Assembly: GCA_033558025.1 (NCBI GenBank)
Contig: JAUCEF010000014.1
Span: 2,728,001 to 2,792,000, forward strand
DNA length: 64,000 nucleotides
Source of the DNA: Phytophthora sp. 'mugwort'
Lineage: Eukaryota > Oomycota > Peronosporomycetes > Peronosporales > Peronosporaceae
Reading direction: 5' to 3'
The position numbers and the translations under genes are program-made. Below are positions 33,937-44,408 of this stretch, in pieces. The stretch's first letter is position 1. Each line of letters opens with the position of its first letter. The notes under the pieces are model-generated. The model was not told where the DNA came from. It did no database searches and saw nothing but the letters and a program-made list of their open reading frames with translations.

Positions 33937-34315
33937 CTAGTTATGGGTTGTCCTTGCAATCCCAGAAGCTCTCTCTTTTATCATATCAACTACAATATCC
34001 ATACGCACTCGTTCTTTTTTACTTTCATTTTTGGGTGCTATCATGAGGGAGAACGGTTAATCCGTCCCAATAGGGCTCAGTACCGTCCTCGCTCGGAAGC
34101 GGCAGGCCACATAATGTTTGAGAGTTTTCCGCGCGGACGGGCAGTATGAGCGATGTCCAAAAACCAAGTGATGACTTTTCCGACCTTCGACTTATCCTCA
34201 AGAGGGAAAAAGTAGTTGATTGAAAGTCATCTCCATGTCAGATGCACCAAAAGTCAGCTTGCCGTCTTATTTGTTTCAACCTGTCGAATGGTACTTCCTC
34301 TGGTTGGAAAACATT
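33937..34315. other. Intergenic sequence, nothing recognised
   Basis: This is probable 3' flank of the coiled-coil gene followed by the end of the mariner-like element. No clear terminal inverted repeat could be fixed by eye. Confidence 0.4.
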
Positions 34316-35106
34316 TCAGCAACTCAATATGACGGTTGTATGGGATGCAAATCGTTCGAAAAGCGCATAAACGTAACCCAATCGATTAAAGTAGGGATTA
34401 AGAGGTGGAGGGACTGAAGAACAACGCACTTCCACGACAAGAGCGCTCACCGCTTGGTTGTAGGAGATATCGCACGGCAACACAAAAGGTAGTGAACCTG
34501 CGTTTCTGAGCTTCACCTTGGCCATATAGGGAGCTTGTAGTCGTTCCCACCATCCGCTGCAAGAATACAACGCATGCAGTTCTGTAGAGAGAAGAAGATG
34601 TTGTTCAGCGTTTCCTTAGACATCTCTTCGTACGCTTCCTCGACCGCGTGGATGACGTTCCTTGACATTGCGCATGTATTTGCGGTACTGTATCGACTGC
34701 AAAGAGGCAAAGAAACCTAGGTCACACACATTCATATCTGGTGAGTTCGGCGGCTGAAACGTGAGTCGGATGTTCCAACCTCCTTCTGACCCTGCCGCCA
34801 AAACCTCCGGATCGAACGAGGAAACGTGGGGCTTTGTGTTGTCCTGCTGAACCCAGATGGGCCGGTGCCTGTCCTTCCTTGGCCATTTCTCCTTTATCGC
34901 AGGGAACAAATACTTCAGCAAGTACCTCTTGTACACGCTGCGATCAATAGACGGTAAGTTTCGGACACATGCAGCATCCTTCTTACGGTTATGGCTCGTA
35001 CGTTGAGCGGTGTATTCCTCTGTGAACGCCCAGATGCCGAGTTTGCCGTCCCAGCAGGTATTGCGGTGTGGATCATGCCTTCATGCATCACAAATCACAG
35101 GTTATA
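34316..35106 (-). pseudogene. Mariner-like transposase, C-terminal half
   Basis: The minus strand shows IWVQQDNTKPHVSSFDPEV (second catalytic Asp in QQDN) and PPNSPDMNVCDLGFF (third Asp), followed by a helical end (LNNIFFSLQNCM, GGNDYKLP). The spacing fits the plant/oomycete DD39D mariner group. The N-terminal half with the first Asp lies at 40973-41691, across the Gypsy insertion. Frameshifts at about 34620 show it is dead. Confidence 0.85.
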
Positions 35107-35176
35107 TGTGACGGGGCACACAACACCTTGTGCACAGGAAGTGTGACTTCCGGAGAGTGTACAAACTCTCAGTGTG
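35107..35176 (-). repeat. Gypsy 3' LTR, only the terminal ~70 bp
   Basis: It is closely similar to 40603-40672 (tgacggggcacac...aaactctcagtg) and then changes abruptly to other sequence. An internal deletion removed most of the LTR. Confidence 0.8.
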
Positions 35177-35354
35177 TCGGCCCTTGAAGGACGGACCGAC
35201 TGTCAATGACGTGGACGAGATCTTCCAACGTCTGGATGCCTTTTGGGCGTCCATGGACCGAGTCCAACGGGAGTGGGCTCTCGTTCGGGACCTTCTGCGG
35301 TCTGTGCCTCAGGCGGGAGCGCCTCCTGCGTACTCCCAGCCGTATCACTATGGC

Positions 35355-35666
35355 TTATACCCGACGTATGCAGCCGGGTTCCTTCGTATGGAGCCCCTTC
35401 CGCGCCCCCGCAAGGGACTTAGGCTTCTGGCTCTGGGCGCGCTCAGAGACAAGATTCGCAGCCTCGCTTTGTAGAGCTGGGGTCCGTGAGCCCTGCGGGT
35501 CATGGTACCGCTTCAGACGGCCCACGTAGAACGTCGGGTGGGTCGTCATCGATTGAGGCTGGTCAATGGTATATGCCGCACCATACCCGGCCAGGACCGC
35601 TAAAAGTCCAATGAAGCGGTGCTTCAGCTTGTTGCTTCCAACGGAACTTACCGTGGCGAGTGACAA
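35355..35666 (-). pseudogene. Gypsy integrase C-terminal end
   Basis: HPTFYVGRLKRYHDPQGS is the conserved motif that precedes the chromodomain of oomycete Gypsy polyproteins. The chromodomain proper is truncated. Confidence 0.75.
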
Positions 35667-35709
35667 GTTCCTAATGTCTAGTAGGATAAATCCTCCACAT
35701 TAAACACGT

Positions 35710-36860
35710 TCAAGTCTCCTCTTCCACGTTTGTCTGAGTACCCCTTCGTTTGTCCTGTGTCACTGCCATGGCATCACGGACACGGCTGATTACGTTCAGC
35801 CTGGTGTCTATAAAAGACTCCACTTGTTTCCGCAAGGAAACCGGTCTCATGTCCGAGACCTGGGAGGAAAGCGCTTTCCGAGCCTCACCCCCACTTAGAA
35901 CTGAAGACGGGGTGCTGCCTCGCAAGGTGACCGGCACCCGTGGATGGCGTAAGCCATTCAGATAGAACGGAGTATATCCGGTCGATGCGTGAACCGCATT
36001 GTTGAGTGCAAACTCAACTACTGGCAGGCGTTCTGACCAAGTGCGAGGAGCCTCTGCACAGACACTGCGTAGAGCGTCCTCAAGCACTCGGTTGACACGC
36101 TCCGTCTGCCCATCCGTCTGAGGATGATCGGCAATGGACATGTGCAGCCTTGTTCCAAGTAGTTGGAACAGCGCTCGCCAGAACGCAGCGGTATACCGCG
36201 GGTCACGATCTGAAAATTGTCTCCGGCAGACCATGATGGCGGAAAACGCCATCCAGGAACAGCTAAGCAGCCTGCTCTCCGGTCACTGTGTCTTTCACCG
36301 GAGCAAAACGCACCATCTTGCTCAGACGGCACACGAACACCAGGATGCCGGTGTTTCCGTGGCCGTCAGCTGGAAGTCCGAAGATGAAATCCAGACTCAT
36401 CGACTGCCAGCAGTCCGCGGGAACGGACAGGCTCTGCAAAGGAGCCGAGGCGTGCCCCGCGGGTTTCACCCGCTGACATGTTCACATGTTTTCACGTACT
36501 GTGCGACCCACTTGTACAAGTGGGTCCACCAAAAGTACTGAGAGACCGATTGGAAGGTCTTCTCGCGGCCCAGGTGACTGCTGGACGGCGCATCGTGCGC
36601 CTCCTGTAAGATGTCAAACTTGAGATCCTCATCGTTTGGAACGACCCGAGGGGGTTCATGGGGCCCCACGCGATAATAGAGCAGGCAATCGGCCCACTCG
36701 TATCGATGGAGCCGAGTTCTCTGACGTAGAGTGAGCCACTCAGCCTTCGTTTCCTCGACAGCGGCCAGAAAACGCACCAAAGGTTCCACGACTTCGTCGT
36801 CCCGATACACCATGCGTATCTGATCATATAGATCGGTCGTGGCGCGATTTATGTTCGTCA
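35710..36860 (-). pseudogene. Gypsy integrase
   Basis: The zinc-binding region (SSHLGREKTFQSVSQYFWW ... KTCEHVSG), a core start (SMSLDFIFGLPADGHGNTG with first Asp), SDRDPRYTAAFW with second Asp and the Glu in DGQTERVNRVLED are all visible. A frameshift divides the core at about 36260. Catalytic DD-E residues are still present. Confidence 0.85.
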
Positions 36861-38164
36861 GCTCATAGTCCGGCCTGCGTGACAACGCATCGGCAAGCAC
36901 GTTGAGCTTGTCAGGCTTGTACTCGACGCGGAATTTATATTCCGCGAAGAAGGACAGCCACCTCGCCATCCTTTGGGACAGATGGGGCGAGTTTGTCGCC
37001 GTCCGTAAGGATGCGTGATCTGTGTAGATCACAAAGGGCTGGGAGCCCAGGAGGTGCACCCGGAACTTGACAAGGGCGTCCTTCATGGCAAGCAGCTCCT
37101 TTTCATGACGGGGTAGTTCCGTTCGGCAGCCTTGAGCTGCCTGGACTGAGATGAGATCACTCGTTCACGTTCTGCTGCATCGTGCTGCAGCAATGGACAC
37201 CCGAATGCATAATCAGATGCATCACAGACGACGCTGAACGGCTTCGTCGCGTCCGGATGTGCCAGGGCGGGCGCATTCTGTAGGCTTGCCTTGCCATTGC
37301 CAAAGGCCTCCTGGTGCTCACGCCCCCAGTGCCAGTCGTCATGCTTCTTCAGAAGATCCGACAAGGGTCTAGCCAGACCCGCGTACCCTTCGCTGTACTT
37401 ATGGAGGTAGCTGGCTAAACCCAGCCACTTCCTCAGGCCCTTCTGGGACGTTGGCGTTGGCCACGGCGAAATGACTTTGACCTTCTCCGGGTCGGCTCGA
37501 ATTCCGACGTTGCTAACGAAGCAACCGAGAACTTTGATTTCTTGCGCCGCGAAGACGCACTTGTCGATATTGGCATAGAGCTTGTTCGCTCTGATGACCT
37601 CCAATACTCGACGCGACGGAGGTGCTCCAAATGCACCTCCATAACCGGCTTGCCTCTCTCGGCGCGACTATGGACGAAGATGTCGTCGAAGTACGACTGT
37701 GCGTACGCACGCAGTGGTCTAAACAACTGCGTGACCAGGCGATTGAACGTCGCCGGGGCATTAGACAGGCCCTGTGGCATCACCAGCCACTCCCCGAGCA
37801 TACCGCTCGGGGTGCTCACTGCGGTGAGCGGGATGTCGCTCTCGCGCATCAGGATCTGGTAGTATCCGTCCACCGGATCCAGGGTGCTGTATAACTCGCA
37901 CATGGCCATGTTGTTTGACAACACATCCTTTCGCGCGATGGGTGTCTGGGTCGGCACCGTTGCGCTGTTCAGCTTATTAAAAGCATGACCCAGACACCAC
38001 TTCCCGTTCGGCTTCCGAACGCAGAAGGTTGGCGTCGATTGCGGGGATTTCGATTCCCGCACCATGCCTGCATTGGCCTTTGCGGCGAAGAAGGCATCAA
38101 TGACCTCGCACTGCTCTCGAGGCAGTGGCCACTGTCTGGTGACACAGTACTTTGTGCCCGGCAA
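36861..38164 (-). pseudogene. Gypsy reverse transcriptase and RNase H
   Basis: The reverse transcriptase motif YFDDIFVHS is near 37690. VRKPNGKWCLGHAFNKLN shows His where family members have an Asp-type residue. RNase H is marked by VVCDASDYAFG and YTDHASLRTA. Frameshifts occur at about 37600 and 37085. Confidence 0.85.
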
Positions 38165-39061
38165 GAGATCAATCTCGTGCCTGATCCACGATCTGGCGGG
38201 AGTTGAGACGGTGGAACCTTGGACACCACGTCCTCGGACTCCTTCATCAAAGGATACACTGGATCCTTTGGGTTCTTGAGAATATCAGAACTTAAGCGCG
38301 AGGCACGCTGGGAGGGAATGCCTCCTGAACGCCTCGTCCATAATTGAGGAGGAATTCAATTCCTCTGGAGTGGACCTTGCTTCAAGAGTACCACCTCCGC
38401 GATTTCTCCTGCCTTCAGGTCGGCCAGGAAACTTGTCGGCGTCAACTCTTCGAGGTTCAGGAGCTCTGACACCTCTGGCAGCGGTTCTAGCTGGATGCCG
38501 CCTGCCTTAACCCGATGGCCGGTCTCGCCGTCGAGGATGTGATAACACCCTTCGACAGGTCGCGTCGGAAGAACCGGGCCGGGTTCTGAGTCGCTTGAAG
38601 AGATTCCAGTCTGAAATGACTTCAGACCCGACTTGCGGTGTCAATTATGTCGTCGATGGCGACCGTGACGTGGTACTTCGTTACCCACGTCTGCGGACGT
38701 CTCATTGACGACGCCCGAAGCTTCTAGGGTTTCGTGCGGAACAAGGTTACCCACACAGGAAGCGCCTCGCGCGTCTTCCCCGCCAGTTTCATCCTGGGTG
38801 GCTTGGTGTGGACCTAGGTTACCCACCTGGTCGGTGCCTCCGGGCACCGCCACTCTTGAAGCCTCAGCCGCCGGTCTAGGTTCCGGCGGGGTTCGAGGGC
38901 TATCCTGCAAGGTCTGCCGCATTCGACCAGGTGCAGCTTCTGCTGCACCGCTTCTATGGAGTCGCTCAATAAGTCGGCGGCTCCCAAAACTTCACTTGAT
39001 GCTCTTGCATCCCGGCGCCCCTTTCGGACGCTCCAGTTCCTGGCAGAGGTGGGAGCATGAC

Positions 39062-39481
39062 TCACCAATGCTCTGCCAGTAACTGCGTGCCGGCTGTCCC
39101 GATAGCTTTGTTTCGCCAATCGATCCATGGATCATATTTCTCGGGCCAGGGCATGCCCAGGATTAAGTCATACTTGTCCATCTCTAGGACAGTAAACTGC
39201 TCCATGCTGTCGAAGTCCTCGAGCTTCACGGCTACATCCACATGGATCTTGGGAACGGTAATCACCGTTCCGTCGGCCAGTTGTACTGACACTGCCCTGT
39301 TGCCTTTGCTTTCTCGTAAAGCATCGGCCAACTTGTTGCTTTTCTCCGCAACAGTCTGGCGGCGTGCGAAGTTCTTCGACGCCCCGGATTCTATCAAGAC
39401 TCGGAAGGGATGGGTATATCCCCGTACACTTATGTGTACTAGTAGCAGCTCAACGCTGCCCTTCTTCGATTCGAGGTGCAA
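39062..39481 (-). pseudogene. Gypsy aspartic protease
   Basis: The active-site region reads VLIESGASKNFARR; the catalytic Asp of D-S-G-A is replaced by Glu, so the protease is probably inactive. YDLILGMPWPEKYDPWIDW at the C-terminus is typical of the family. Confidence 0.75.
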
Positions 39482-39612
39482 AGGCTCTCAGGGGCTAAGT
39501 TTCCATGGTGCGCGCCACCCGCGCACCGCTCATGAAGACTTAGATCCGCCTCGGTAGGGCGTCCCGCCCCTTCTGGTGTCCTGCGTTCCCCTGCGTGGGG
39601 TCGCGGCCTTTG

Positions 39613-40509
39613 CTAGCGACCCTTGAGCGCGACGGGCTTGGGAGGGAAACGCTTTGGTTGTCCCCCCTCAGGACAGGCAAGTGCCATGTGTCCTAGCTTA
39701 CCACAGCTATAGCAGCGAATATCATGCTGCTCAGCGAGCCCAAGTTCCATGAGAACTGGCCCGCTCGGGGCCCCACGACTTGGTGTCGCTGCCCCTGGCC
39801 ACATCGCCGCCGGCGTGCGTGCCTGGCGGTGACGTACTCCTCTTGGAGGGCGACCTGGATCGCCTCTTCCAGAGTATTGGCCTGCACCCTAAATAGCTGG
39901 GTGCGGGCCGGACCCGCTCATAGGACGTCCATGAACACCGTCACCTTGATGTGTTCATGGAGTGGGTTTCCCACGAGGGATGCGGTGAGCTCCCGCATCT
40001 CCTGGATGTACTCGTGCAGCTCACGTCTTCCCTGTTTACATGACAGAGAGCGTGACCGCTGGCGGTACTCATAGTTCGCCGTGGGGAACGCGGCTATGAG
40101 CGGTTCACACAGCTGAGCCCAGGATGCGAAGCATCCAGGCGTTGTCGCTTCCCGCGTATACGCCCAACTCTTAGCTAACGTTGGAGAGGCGAAAGCCACT
40201 CGGAGGTGCTCCGAAGAGATGAGAGCCGCATCGATTGCGAGCTCTACTTCTTGCACCCAGCCATAAGTGAAGGTTTTCACCGTCCTTCCCTTCATATCGG
40301 TTTACCTTCAACCTCAGCAGCTTGGGGTAAACCGGTTTCGGCTCTGCGGCCGGAACTTGCAGGTTGCTCCGAACATGTTCGATGAGCCCTCGCACATACA
40401 TGTCAAACGCGGTCACGCGTTCGACCTGCTCAGCTTGCGTTGACGACGCCAAGCTGTGCAAGGCATCCATTCCAAAGATGCCAGCGAACGGACTCGAAGT
40501 GTGAGTCAT
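39613..40509 (-). pseudogene. Gypsy gag with CCHC zinc knuckle
   Basis: A helical gag core (AFPTANYEYRQRSRSLSCKQ, GRRELHEYIQEMRELT) is followed by CYSCGKLGHMALACP, a canonical CCHC knuckle. One or two frameshifts separate the parts. Confidence 0.8.
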
Positions 40510-40602
40510 TCAGATGAGGAAACTCATTCGGTCCATGTTGCTAGGACCCAAAGGTTTCAGGTAGTAACCCGCATAGGCGTGGATTGACTACAAGTGCTAC
40601 CA

Positions 40603-40972
40603 AGTGACGGGGCACACGACACCTTGCGCACCGGAAGTGTGACTTCCGTAGAGTATACAAACTCTCAGTGAACGGCAGTTCCCGAGTCCCTGGCCTGTGG
40701 GACTGTTAACCAAATTAGGTAGATTTAAGACTGAATATATTTATAGATGACCCTTTTAATGCATATACATACTAACTATTAGTCACCTATAAAGTTCCCT
40801 AGATGTTATCCTATTAAGTGGCTCTGAGGCCTTTGTACCATATCTATCTGTGGTACCTATCCATGACATCATTACCGTCGACGTCATAGTGATGTTTGGC
40901 AACATCACTTAGTGTACTTGGGTACACTTGCTCTGAAGAGTGACTTGGCACCCTTCATGTAGCCCTGTTACA
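40603..40972 (-). repeat. Gypsy 5' LTR
   Basis: On the minus strand it begins TGTAACAGGGCTACATGAAG and ends CCCCGTCAC; a TGGTAGC primer-binding-like sequence follows directly. It is about 370 bp long. Confidence 0.85.
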
Positions 40973-41691
40973 TTATAATTATTGGAAGAATATAAATTAT
41001 TGCAATCAGGTCATTACCTCGGTCGTGCAAATGCGGCCAGGAAGATCGTCTTCGGGATGAAGCGCTTGCGCTTGAAAAATCCCGGTGGGGGTATCTCGTC
41101 TTCAATGTTGACAAGGACAAGCGGAGCTATCTAGTGTTCGAAGACACTCGAAGATACTAGATAGCTCCGCTTGTCCTTGTCAGCATTGAACCATTTTTCG
41201 TCGACATGGATGACGTCAACCATAGGTTCGAACGTCATTGTCGTCTCGTCCACGGGGGACAGGGCAAACTTAAGTCGATGCAACTTGTTGCCTTCTGTCA
41301 ATACCTGCTTGATGCGGCTCGTTCATCGTAAAAGAGCTCCTTCCTTCTGCAGCGCACCCACCATGTAGCGCGAGACGCCTGCGCTTACCGCAACATGCCG
41401 TGCCGACCTGTCGCTCATCCACAGGAACTGCTCGGAGCTTGGCATACACCCCCGCGCGATCTCTTCGCTTCCGTCCGCTTTTTCGCTTGATCTTACTCTT
41501 CCAGGCGTCCTTGGCACCTGTTTCAGCTCTTGTAACCCGGCGAGTGCCACAGATTGGACATTGTGGCCCGATCGCGGCCCCAACGCTGTGCCAGCTTCGA
41601 CTGTAGTCCTCGAGGCAGTACGCCGTCAATACCGCGTTCCAGCATCTCGTCGAGGTTCTCGCGGCACTCATTATCGGTCAGGTTGGGTTGC
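40973..41691 (-). pseudogene. Mariner-like transposase, N-terminal half
   Basis: It starts MQPNLTDNECRENLDEMLER. A basic middle part is followed by VDVIHVDEKWFNADKDKR (first catalytic Asp in VDEKWF) and FKRKRFIPKTIFLAAFARPR. A local inverted duplication (41101-41190) and several stops disrupt it. The Gypsy element interrupts the gene at the TTATA site. Confidence 0.82.
41101..41190. repeat. Palindromic duplication inside the mariner transposase
   Basis: Arms of about 35 nt (ttgacaaggacaagcggagc... and its reverse complement) with a spacer of about 15 nt duplicate the codons for NADKDKRSYLV in reverse. Confidence 0.85.
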
Positions 41692-42251
41692 ATAGTGTTG
41701 GTGGCAGCTGTATAGGGACTCTGAGCTCGTGGCGGAATTTCCGTGAATGAGAGGCGTGAGGCGCTATCTTCTGGAACGAGTGGTGGAGAACCCTGAACGA
41801 GTTGTGATGAAATGTTCGCAGGGTTAGAAAGCTGAGATCGCCAGCTTTCCTTTAGTCCAATTAGTGCGTGAAACGCAGCTGATTTGACAAAATTAGTCGC
41901 CCTTGATTACGTTTGTTGAGATGTTAATCGGCCAGAGGAAGTATACGGCAACATGCTGTTGGTGACGGTGTTTCCTTTACGTCCACCAACGCGCACCTCA
42001 GCACTTCATCACGACATTCGTGGCTCCCTTACGTGGGCAGCACTCCTGGCAACGTTGTCGCCACCAGGATACACATTCATTGGCACCCATGGAGCAACAA
42101 GACGAAGACGCGTACATGCTTGATGCAGCACCAGGCACAGGTTCCGTTCACGTAGCAGGTGTAACGAAACCATCGTCTTCACGGTGGCTGCCGTCTACTA
42201 CACCAATATGAAGAGCAGGACTCCGACGCAAGCACGGAAAGTCAGGACCGC
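41692..42251. other. Spacer between mariner-like and Harbinger-like elements
   Basis: No supported gene. Ends of the neighbouring elements are probably within this stretch but no terminal repeat was identified. Confidence 0.4.
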
Positions 42252-43206
42252 ATGGTGGCGCAACCGAGTCGAGTAGGGCATGAACTTCTACACAAAAGAG
42301 CAAGGCGTTCAACTCATTGTTCTTCCAAGACGCCTGCCGCGACGAGCTCAACCAGCACAACAACCGTGTCCAAGATCAAGCAAACAGTGCCCAAGGCTGC
42401 AACATACAAAACAGGCAAGTCCAAGACCAAACAGGCGGCTTTCAAGACCCACAAACTCACGAAATACAATGACACGGTGTGCATGACGACGCCCTCCATT
42501 CCGGTCGCAAACACGACTACACCTGCACTATTCATCAAAATAACAAGCCCGCTGTCAAGTTCAAGCTCAAGGGGCCAAAAGCCAAGAGAAAACCGGAATC
42601 CAAGTTACGAGAGGCGAGGGAAAGAGTATGAAGTGGACGATAGGCCTCACTGCAGTCGCTATCGAAGCTCGTTTCAAGAACCCGCGAATCCTGAAGAAGT
42701 TTGCGCAACAAACAACTTGAATACCCAAGCACTTTGAACGATGTGGGTGGACATTATTAATGTGTTTCAACAGCGTCGTTGATTGAACATGCCTGGGGAG
42801 ATGATGGCCCACGCCAAGTGACGGTCAAGCAGTTCAAAAACAAACTGGGTGCCGTTCGAGCTGCGTACTAGTTGAAGCGAACCCGTATGTTTGCAACGGG
42901 AAACAGGGCTTCGACCGACAACGCCATCAGTGACGGTGAAACCCCCCACGCGGCAGTATCCTGAAATGCCTGTGGATTTCTTAGTTGAGCTGCTGGATGA
43001 TGTGATGGACGGCAGTATTTCAGACAATGACGATTCGCCACGCCGGTTCACGTGTGACCCCGTTAATGTTAACCGGAAATATCTCAAAGAGCTGGATCCG
43101 ATCTTACAGCACTGTGGCCGCTGTTGCGCGACGCGTTTTCCTTCGCCCAGGTTGCACAGGGGAAGCGATCACAGAGTCAGGTACCACTACGAAAATACGG
43201 AACGCT
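42252..43206 (+). pseudogene. Myb/SANT-like accessory gene of a PIF/Harbinger element, 5' part
   Basis: A Lys/Thr/Ser-rich N-terminal frame (42252-42737) is followed, after frameshifts, by WGDDGPRQVTVKQFKNKLGA (about 42800), which resembles the Myb/SANT-like DNA-binding domain that accompanies Harbinger transposases. The last codons before the Polinton (QVPLRKYGT) run on in frame at 62037 when the element and one target copy are removed. Stops in the middle show decay. Family assignment is by resemblance and by the neighbouring transposase. Confidence 0.55.
43201..43206. repeat. Polinton 2 target site duplication, left copy (AACGCT)
   Basis: It matches ATCGCT at 62031-62036 in five of six positions. 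One base has changed since insertion. Confidence 0.82.
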
Positions 43207-43390
43207 AGTAGTAATACTTAGAACATTACGCCGGCAGTTATTTTCCTTACCGTAATTTACCACCAAGAGCATTCCTGGAACCTTCTTTCGGACCAGCTGC
43301 TATTTTGACGACACAACCTCTCGACCACCTGAGAGCGAATGCAACGCCTTTTCGATCTGAGAGTGGTTTCAGACCCGCTCAATGACCGAG
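43207..43390 (+). repeat. Polinton 2 left terminal inverted repeat
   Basis: It starts AGTAGTAATACTTAGAACAT and matches the reverse complement of 61851-62030 with scattered mismatches. Apart from the first six bases it is unlike the TIRs of element 1. Confidence 0.9.
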
Positions 43391-43476
43391 ATGTACTCCC
43401 AGTGATTTCTGAATTAATTAAAAAAACAATCTCAAAAAAATAAAGGGGTATGTAATAGATACACCCCACTCATAAC

Positions 43477-43779
43477 ATGTCGAACAAACTAACTTTTGGA
43501 AAATACAAGGGCACGCCGATCGAAGAAGTATATTCTTCTGATCCAGGCTATTGTCGTTGGGTATTCAACCAACCCAGTCTCAATATTACTGAGGAAATCA
43601 AGATCTTCCTCCACTCTAAGTTTCTAAGTGATGATAACTCATATATGATGACTTGGGGGAAGTATAAGGGCAAGACCCTCAAGCCGATTAGTCGAATGGA
43701 TGCGAACTATATCGATTGGCTTCGTAAGAGTCAATTTGTTATTGAGAAGTGTCCGAAGCTACTTCAGGAATTGAATTAA
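43477..43779 (+). CDS. Tandem FGKYKG (ExoX C-terminal-like) protein
   Basis: This intact 100-residue protein contains two copies of one small module: LTFGKYKGTPIEEVYSSDPG with YCRWVFNQP (residues 5-33), and MTWGKYKGKTLKPISRMDAN with YIDWLRKSQ (about 57-86). The F/W-G-K-Y-K-G plus D-x-x-Y-x-x-W pattern is that of the domain found at the C-terminus of ExoX-like exonucleases and of related small proteins, probably a nucleic-acid-binding module. No nuclease domain is attached. It is the first gene inside the left TIR; element 1 has a frameshifted homologue next to its capsid gene. The DNA-related role is an inference. Confidence 0.75.
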   Translation: MSNKLTFGKYKGTPIEEVYSSDPGYCRWVFNQPSLNITEEIKIFLHSKFLSDDNSYMMTWGKYKGKTLKPISRMDANYIDWLRKSQFVIEKCPKLLQELN

Positions 43780-43852
43780 GAAAAAAAAACTTTTTTTATC
43801 GATAAGACTTAATCACGATTGATCCTGATATATAAAGTCTTATGATATAATA

Positions 43853-44371
43853 ATGAAAGGATATATCTATAAGATCACCAACACCGACGAGTCTATCGTA
43901 TATGTCGGTAGTACCACGACTACTATCGAGCGACGATGGGCTAAGCATTCAGTAGCGTATAAGAGATGGATCGAAAGTAAGGTAAGATGTGGTGCTATGA
44001 TTTATCATCATTTTCGAGAACATGGTATTGACGCCTTTGCTATTCACTTAGTCAGTGAACATGAAATAGAAGAACGCAAGAACTTGCTTCAGTTTGAGCA
44101 ATTGGTTATCGATTCGACAAAGTGCGTTAATAAGAACGCTGCCATGCTTACGGATGATCAGAAACGAGAATACCAACAGCAGTATCACAAAGATAACAAC
44201 GAACAAATAGCTGAACAGAAGCGACAGTATCGAAATAAAAACAAAGATCGTATAAGTGCAAATAATCGAAGGAAAATCGATTGTGTCTGTGGTACTACTG
44301 TTTCAAATCGAAACATGGCAGCGCATCGTCGATCACAGAAACATCAGCAATATCTATCAAATCAAAGTTAA
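43853..44371 (+). CDS. GIY-YIG endonuclease with C-terminal zinc motif
   Basis: This is an intact 172-residue protein. MKGYIYKITN and SIVYVGST form the GIY and YIG strands (residues 3-22), followed by the conserved Arg of ERRWAKH. A charged helical linker (about 100-145) leads to CVCGTTVSNRNMAAHRRSQK, a Cys/His motif that could bind zinc or DNA. Such nucleases occur in large DNA viruses and Polinton-like elements and cut DNA during recombination or homing-like transfer. A TATATAA sequence (gatatataaag) lies about 20 nt upstream of the ATG. In element 1 the homologue sits at the other end of the element. Confidence 0.88.
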   Translation: MKGYIYKITNTDESIVYVGSTTTTIERRWAKHSVAYKRWIESKVRCGAMIYHHFREHGIDAFAIHLVSEHEIEERKNLLQFEQLVIDSTKCVNKNAAMLTDDQKREYQQQYHKDNNEQIAEQKRQYRNKNKDRISANNRRKIDCVCGTTVSNRNMAAHRRSQKHQQYLSNQS

Positions 44372-44408
44372 TCATATTTGTTTTGTCGCTTAAAACGGTA
44401 TCGTTAAC

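Larger units (their letters stand above)
35107..40972 (-). mobile_element. Ty3/Gypsy LTR retrotransposon with chromodomain-type end, decayed
   Basis: It is read from right to left: 5' LTR (40603-40972), gag, CCHC, protease, reverse transcriptase, RNase H, integrase, then the end of a 3' LTR (35107-35176). Flanking TTATA at 35102-35106 and 40973-40977 is the 5-bp target duplication. The 3' LTR has lost about 300 bp, and frames are interrupted at several places. Confidence 0.9.
34316..41691 (-). mobile_element. Mariner-like DNA transposon carrying a nested Gypsy element
   Basis: Both halves of one transposase gene flank a complete Gypsy element with a TTATA target duplication. The coordinates given cover the coding part; TIRs were not identified. 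Confidence 0.75.

Noticed and set aside
33765..34046. Read-through C-terminus of the coiled-coil protein
   Set aside because: The hydrophobic tail is intron and downstream sequence; splicing the GT-AG intron 33765-33876 restores a charged helix with an early natural stop.
35130..35474. Plus-strand open frame MHRKCDFRRVYK...
   Set aside because: It starts inside the Gypsy LTR remnant and runs antisense to the Gypsy polyprotein end; no independent support.
36505..36526. Perfect 22-bp palindrome (gacccacttgt/acaagtgggtc)
   Set aside because: It lies in Gypsy integrase coding sequence (THLYKWV codons) and is explained by codon choice; no other regulatory context.
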